Source: Hyphomicrobiales bacterium (GTDB lineage Bacteria; Pseudomonadota; Alphaproteobacteria; Rhodobacterales; Rhodobacteraceae). From it: a DNA stretch of 7,320 nucleotides. Below the pieces are notes generated by a model. The model saw only the letters and a program-made list of their open reading frames with translations. It was not told the origin of the DNA and did not search any database. The stretch is from the NCBI GenBank assembly GCA_003558415.1, contig PWLT01000217.1:1-7320 (forward strand), given 5' to 3'. Below are positions 5,801 through 7,320 of the stretch, piece by piece; the first letter of the stretch is position 1, and each line of letters opens with the position of its first letter. Made by a program: the position numbers and the translations under genes.

Positions 5801-6654
5801 TGTCGCTGGCCAATACCGAGATACGCATCCCATCGACCGGCCTGGGCGCGGGCGAGTACATCCCGCAAATGCGCCACATCAACGACAGCGCCGCCACGCG
5901 CCGCACGCGCCGCGACGCGCGGTTGAATGCCGGCGACGCGCGGGCCAACGGGCGCAACGTGTTCGATCTCGACCTGACGCTGTCGAGCCCCAACCAGGTG
6001 TTCATTCGCGGGCGCGGGCTCGATGCGGAGCTGGGCGGCAGCCTGCGGCTGGGCGGGACCACCGCCGATGTCGTGCCAGCCGGCGAATTCACCCTGCTGC
6101 GGGGGCGGCTCGACATTCTCGGCCGCCGCTTCAGCCTGAGCGACGGCGTGGCGCGGATGCAGGGGCGCTTCATTCCCTTCGTGCGGCTTACCGCCACCAC
6201 CTCGACCGACGGCATAACCGCCAGCATCATCCTCGAGGGCGAGGCCGACGCGCTGGCAATCCGCTTCGTCTCCTCCCCGGAACTGCCGGAGGAAGAGGTC
6301 GTTGCGCGGCTGCTTTTCGGGCGCGATCTGGGTCAGCTCACACCGTTTCAGGCGGCGCAACTCGCCTCGGCTGTGGCCACGCTTGCCGGACGCGGCGGCG
6401 AGGGGCTGGTCGGTAATCTGCGCCAGAGCTTCGGTCTGGACGATCTCGACGTGAGCACCGGAACCGACGGCACCGCAGCGCTGCGGCTGGGCAGGTACAT
6501 CTCCGACAATGTCTATACCGATGTCACCGTCGATTCCGAGGGGCGCAGCGAGGTCTCGATCAACCTCGATATCGGCCGCTCGGTCACGGTGCGCGGGCGC
6601 ACCGATACCGAAGGGCGCAGCGGCATCGGCATCTTCTTCGAACGCGACTACTGA
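2827..6654 (+). CDS. tamB: TamB, AsmA-like periplasmic translocation/assembly partner
   Basis: This 1275-residue protein is the TamA partner. Family members span the periplasm as a long beta-taco with a lipid-binding groove and act in outer-membrane protein assembly and phospholipid transport between membranes. The N-terminus (MLGRLAAC... to SPAAA, residues 1-21) reads as a signal peptide with cleavage after Ala21, not the uncleaved anchor of E. coli TamB. Residues about 22-480 are amphipathic beta-rich sequence; GFQGALSSRATIRELTIAD (48-66) is the usual opening. Residues 489 to about 828 are a tandem repeat with a 99-residue period. An Arg-rich stretch (1019-1036) precedes the conserved C-terminal TamB domain (DUF490-type, about 900-1275), which includes FIRGRGLDAELGG (1059-1071), GEFTLLRGRLDILGRRF, PELPEEEVVARLLFGRD, and the terminal FFERDY. 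The length is close to E. coli TamB (1259). It is directly coupled to tamA. Its last 7 bases overlap the convergent MATE gene. Confidence 0.95.
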   Translation: MLGRLAACTLMILSLSSPAAANEGDAGFLTRLLQDSLTDAGREVRVIGFQGALSSRATIRELTIADDEGVWLTLRGAVLDWNRSALLLRRQLEVNELSADEIIIERTPDTGPDRPSPEARSFALPELPISLRVDRLRSERVELGEALFGEQAEVRLDGSARLAGGEGFASFEIERIDGAGGQLRMDGSYSNTTRVLALDLAVSEPEDGIAVNLLGIPGNPSLDLSIAGEGPLDDFLADIRLATDGEERLAGEVQLLSEPPEEEELRGAQRFRADLAGDIAPLFAPEYRDFFGNRISLNTEGARLPDGRMELSALDLQAEAISLSGEARLDADGMPKLIALEGRIAAPDGEPVLLPLPGPRTKIGEASLTLDFDAERGEDWRAEISTTQVARPDMEIDRLWLSGEGRITDTFDDVGVAAQFSFAAEGLAPADPDIAQALGRNVNGRAQIDWQQGEPVRLPTFVLSGRDYSMSGTARLEGQKLSGRFAARLEDLERLSGLAGRPLSGRMVASVEGEAELLSGAFDLDAQIAGRNLALDQPELDRLLAGSSRIRAIARRDETGTTIDRLDVTAQQLEARLTGTLTSTASSIAGTLNFADLTVLGNGYGGALAAEGRLEDRDGVQYLSFTATGQDLSVGQSELDGLFAGESLLALEASHSDGTVDVEQFTFNASTLSASVTGQLAQGASDLSLDLDFSDLSALGPNFGGRLEGSAGFREDGTRREVTVAATGTNLALGIPEVDRILRGESRLSLDGHQDGERFRVDDFAFASPLLTADANATVEGERRLLELSARLSDLGVLVPELAGPVTLGGRITEASGEEYQLDLSGTGPGGLDAQVTGRLTQDLIASLSLTGSTNLAISNRFIQPINIQGPADFDLRVDGPLGLDALSGTLTARGARVVSPQLGVTIEDVAGTATFGGGQIGLDMGAAVQGGGRLQLGGSVGLDMGRLPADLRVTLQEVRITDRRIYETDLSGELAVTGGLRDSTGRISGELSLANTEIRIPSTGLGAGEYIPQMRHINDSAATRRTRRDARLNAGDARANGRNVFDLDLTLSSPNQVFIRGRGLDAELGGSLRLGGTTADVVPAGEFTLLRGRLDILGRRFSLSDGVARMQGRFIPFVRLTATTSTDGITASIILEGEADALAIRFVSSPELPEEEVVARLLFGRDLGQLTPFQAAQLASAVATLAGRGGEGLVGNLRQSFGLDDLDVSTGTDGTAALRLGRYISDNVYTDVTVDSEGRSEVSINLDIGRSVTVRGRTDTEGRSGIGIFFERDY
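4291..5310 (+). repeat. tamB: Internal tandem repeat of tamB, 99-residue (297-bp) period
   Basis: Two anchor motifs recur in register. The DL-x-x-L motif starts at residues 489 (LEDLERL), 594 (FADLTVL), 693 (FSDLSAL) and 792 (LSDLGVL). The G-x-(N/D)-L motif starts at residues 530 (GRNLALDQPELDRLLAG), 629 (GQDLSVGQSELDGLFAG) and 728 (GTNLALGIPEVDRILRG). The spacing is exactly 99 residues (297 bases) between successive copies, except 105 between the first two DL-x-x-L motifs. A GG-x-L segment follows each DL-x-x-L in units two and three. The fourth unit decays after about residue 828. The copies are well diverged at DNA level, so this is an old duplication, not a recent unstable repeat. It probably lengthens the beta-taco by whole modules. 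Confidence 0.8.
6648..6654. other. 7-bp convergent overlap of tamB and the MATE gene
   Basis: The tamB stop TGA (6652-6654) and the MATE stop TAG (6650-6648, minus) lie inside each other's coding sequence. There is no intergenic space for a dedicated terminator, so each transcript must end inside, or run into, the opposing gene. Only a GC-rich inverted pair with no T run is seen just downstream of tamB (CGCCG / CGGCG near 6664-6679). Confidence 0.85.
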
Positions 6655-7320
6655 TCGCGCCCCGCCGCCGGCTCGGCGCCCGCCTTCCGTATCCGCCGCT
6701 CGAGCGCCGGGTAGTACAGCCCCAGCCCCACGGCGCGGGTGAGGTTGAGCACGCTGATCGCCACCCACAGGCCATGATTGTCGATCAGCGGCACCAGCGC
6801 GGCGACGGTCAGACCGTAGACCACCGCCGAGATCAGCATCGTGTTGCGCATGGCGCGGGTTTCGGTCGCGCCGATGAAGATACCGTCGAGCATGTAGGCG
6901 GGCATGCTCATGAGCGTCGCCAGCGCTACCCAAGGCAGGAAGTCCCGCGCGATGGCCTGAACCTGCGGCTCCTTCGCCATCAGGTCGATGAGCCACGGGC
7001 CCCCGGCGAGATAGGCCAGCGCCAGCCCCCCGGCCATCACCGCCCCCCAGATGCTCGACAGCCGCGCCGCGCGGCGCATCGCGGCGACCGAGCGCGCGCC
7101 CACCGCCTGCCCGACCAGCGCCTCGGCGGCGAAGGCAAAGCCGTCAAGCGCGTGCGAGCTGATATGCAGGAACTGCAGCAGCACCTGATTGGAGGCGAGC
7201 GTGACATCGCCGAACCCCGCGCAGATGAACACGAAGCTGATCATGGCTATCTTGAGCAGGATGGTGCGCAGCATGATGTCGGTATTGACCTGAATCATGC
7301 GCCGGATGCGCGCGCGGTCG
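6648..7320 (-). CDS. MATE-family (DinF-type) efflux transporter, C-terminal part, 5' end outside window
   Basis: The visible 223 residues are the C-terminal half of a multidrug and toxic compound extrusion transporter, an inner-membrane antiporter using a Na+ or H+ gradient. The frame is open to the window edge: codons before the internal ATG at 7298 read DRARIRR, then MIQVNTDIMLRT, a typical loop of the family. The full protein would be about 440-450 residues. About six membrane segments are visible, including AMISFVFICAGFG, IWGAVMAGGLALAYLAG, FLPWVALATLMSMPAYML, AVVYGLTVAALVPL and VAISVLNLTRAVGLGLYY. DinF-group signatures are ALDGFAFAAEALVGQAVGA and LDGIFIGATETRAMRNTML. It ends in a charged tail, RRIRKAGAEPAAGRDQ. 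The stop TAG is at 6650-6648, so the gene ends 7 bp inside tamB on the opposite strand. The substrate cannot be predicted. The ion-binding N-lobe is not in view. Confidence 0.92.
   Translation of the reverse strand, partial: DRARIRRMIQVNTDIMLRTILLKIAMISFVFICAGFGDVTLASNQVLLQFLHISSHALDGFAFAAEALVGQAVGARSVAAMRRAARLSSIWGAVMAGGLALAYLAGGPWLIDLMAKEPQVQAIARDFLPWVALATLMSMPAYMLDGIFIGATETRAMRNTMLISAVVYGLTVAALVPLIDNHGLWVAISVLNLTRAVGLGLYYPALERRIRKAGAEPAAGRDQ

Noticed and set aside
4216..6230. Long minus-strand frames opposite tamB (472 and 453 residues nominal)
   Set aside because: They are antisense shadows with Arg/Pro/Ala-rich composition, no ribosome site and no recognisable domain, while the plus frame is a full TamB.

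Overview
The window looks like chromosomal DNA from a GC-rich alphaproteobacterium, most likely of the Rhodobacterales (Roseobacter/Paracoccus-type). This is inferred from the gene set, the protein style and the base composition, not from a search. No insertion sequence, phage, CRISPR or tRNA signal is visible. The content is core envelope and stress biology.

Layout, left to right. (1) 1-170 holds no gene I can support, but it contains GC-rich inverted repeats. (2) 171-308 (minus) is a 45-residue entericidin-type lipoprotein gene. (3) 356-817 (minus) is a complete free methionine-(R)-sulfoxide reductase of the GAF-domain type (msrC), with all three family cysteines. (4) 818-964 is a divergent intergenic region with a tandem 12-bp repeat; a 10-bp inverted repeat has its second arm over the tamA start codon. 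(5) 965-2827 (plus) is tamA, an Omp85-family outer-membrane protein. (6) 2827-6654 (plus) is tamB, the AsmA-like partner, joined to tamA by a one-base stop/start overlap (TGATG). (7) 6648-7320 (minus) is the C-terminal half of a MATE/DinF-type transporter, cut by the window edge. Its last codons overlap the end of tamB by 7 bp.

Together tamA and tamB form the two-gene translocation and assembly module: TamA in the outer membrane, and TamB spanning the periplasm, linked to outer-membrane protein assembly and phospholipid transport between the membranes. The flanking genes are a redox-repair enzyme, a small lipoprotein and an exporter. They fit a general envelope/stress neighbourhood, but nothing shows that they act with Tam.

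I see no clearly undescribed system. The points most worth checking are an exact 99-residue tandem repeat inside TamB, the possible start-codon hairpin of tamA, the small entericidin gene that length-filtered gene calling would miss, and an apparently cleavable signal peptide on TamB where the E. coli protein has a membrane anchor.
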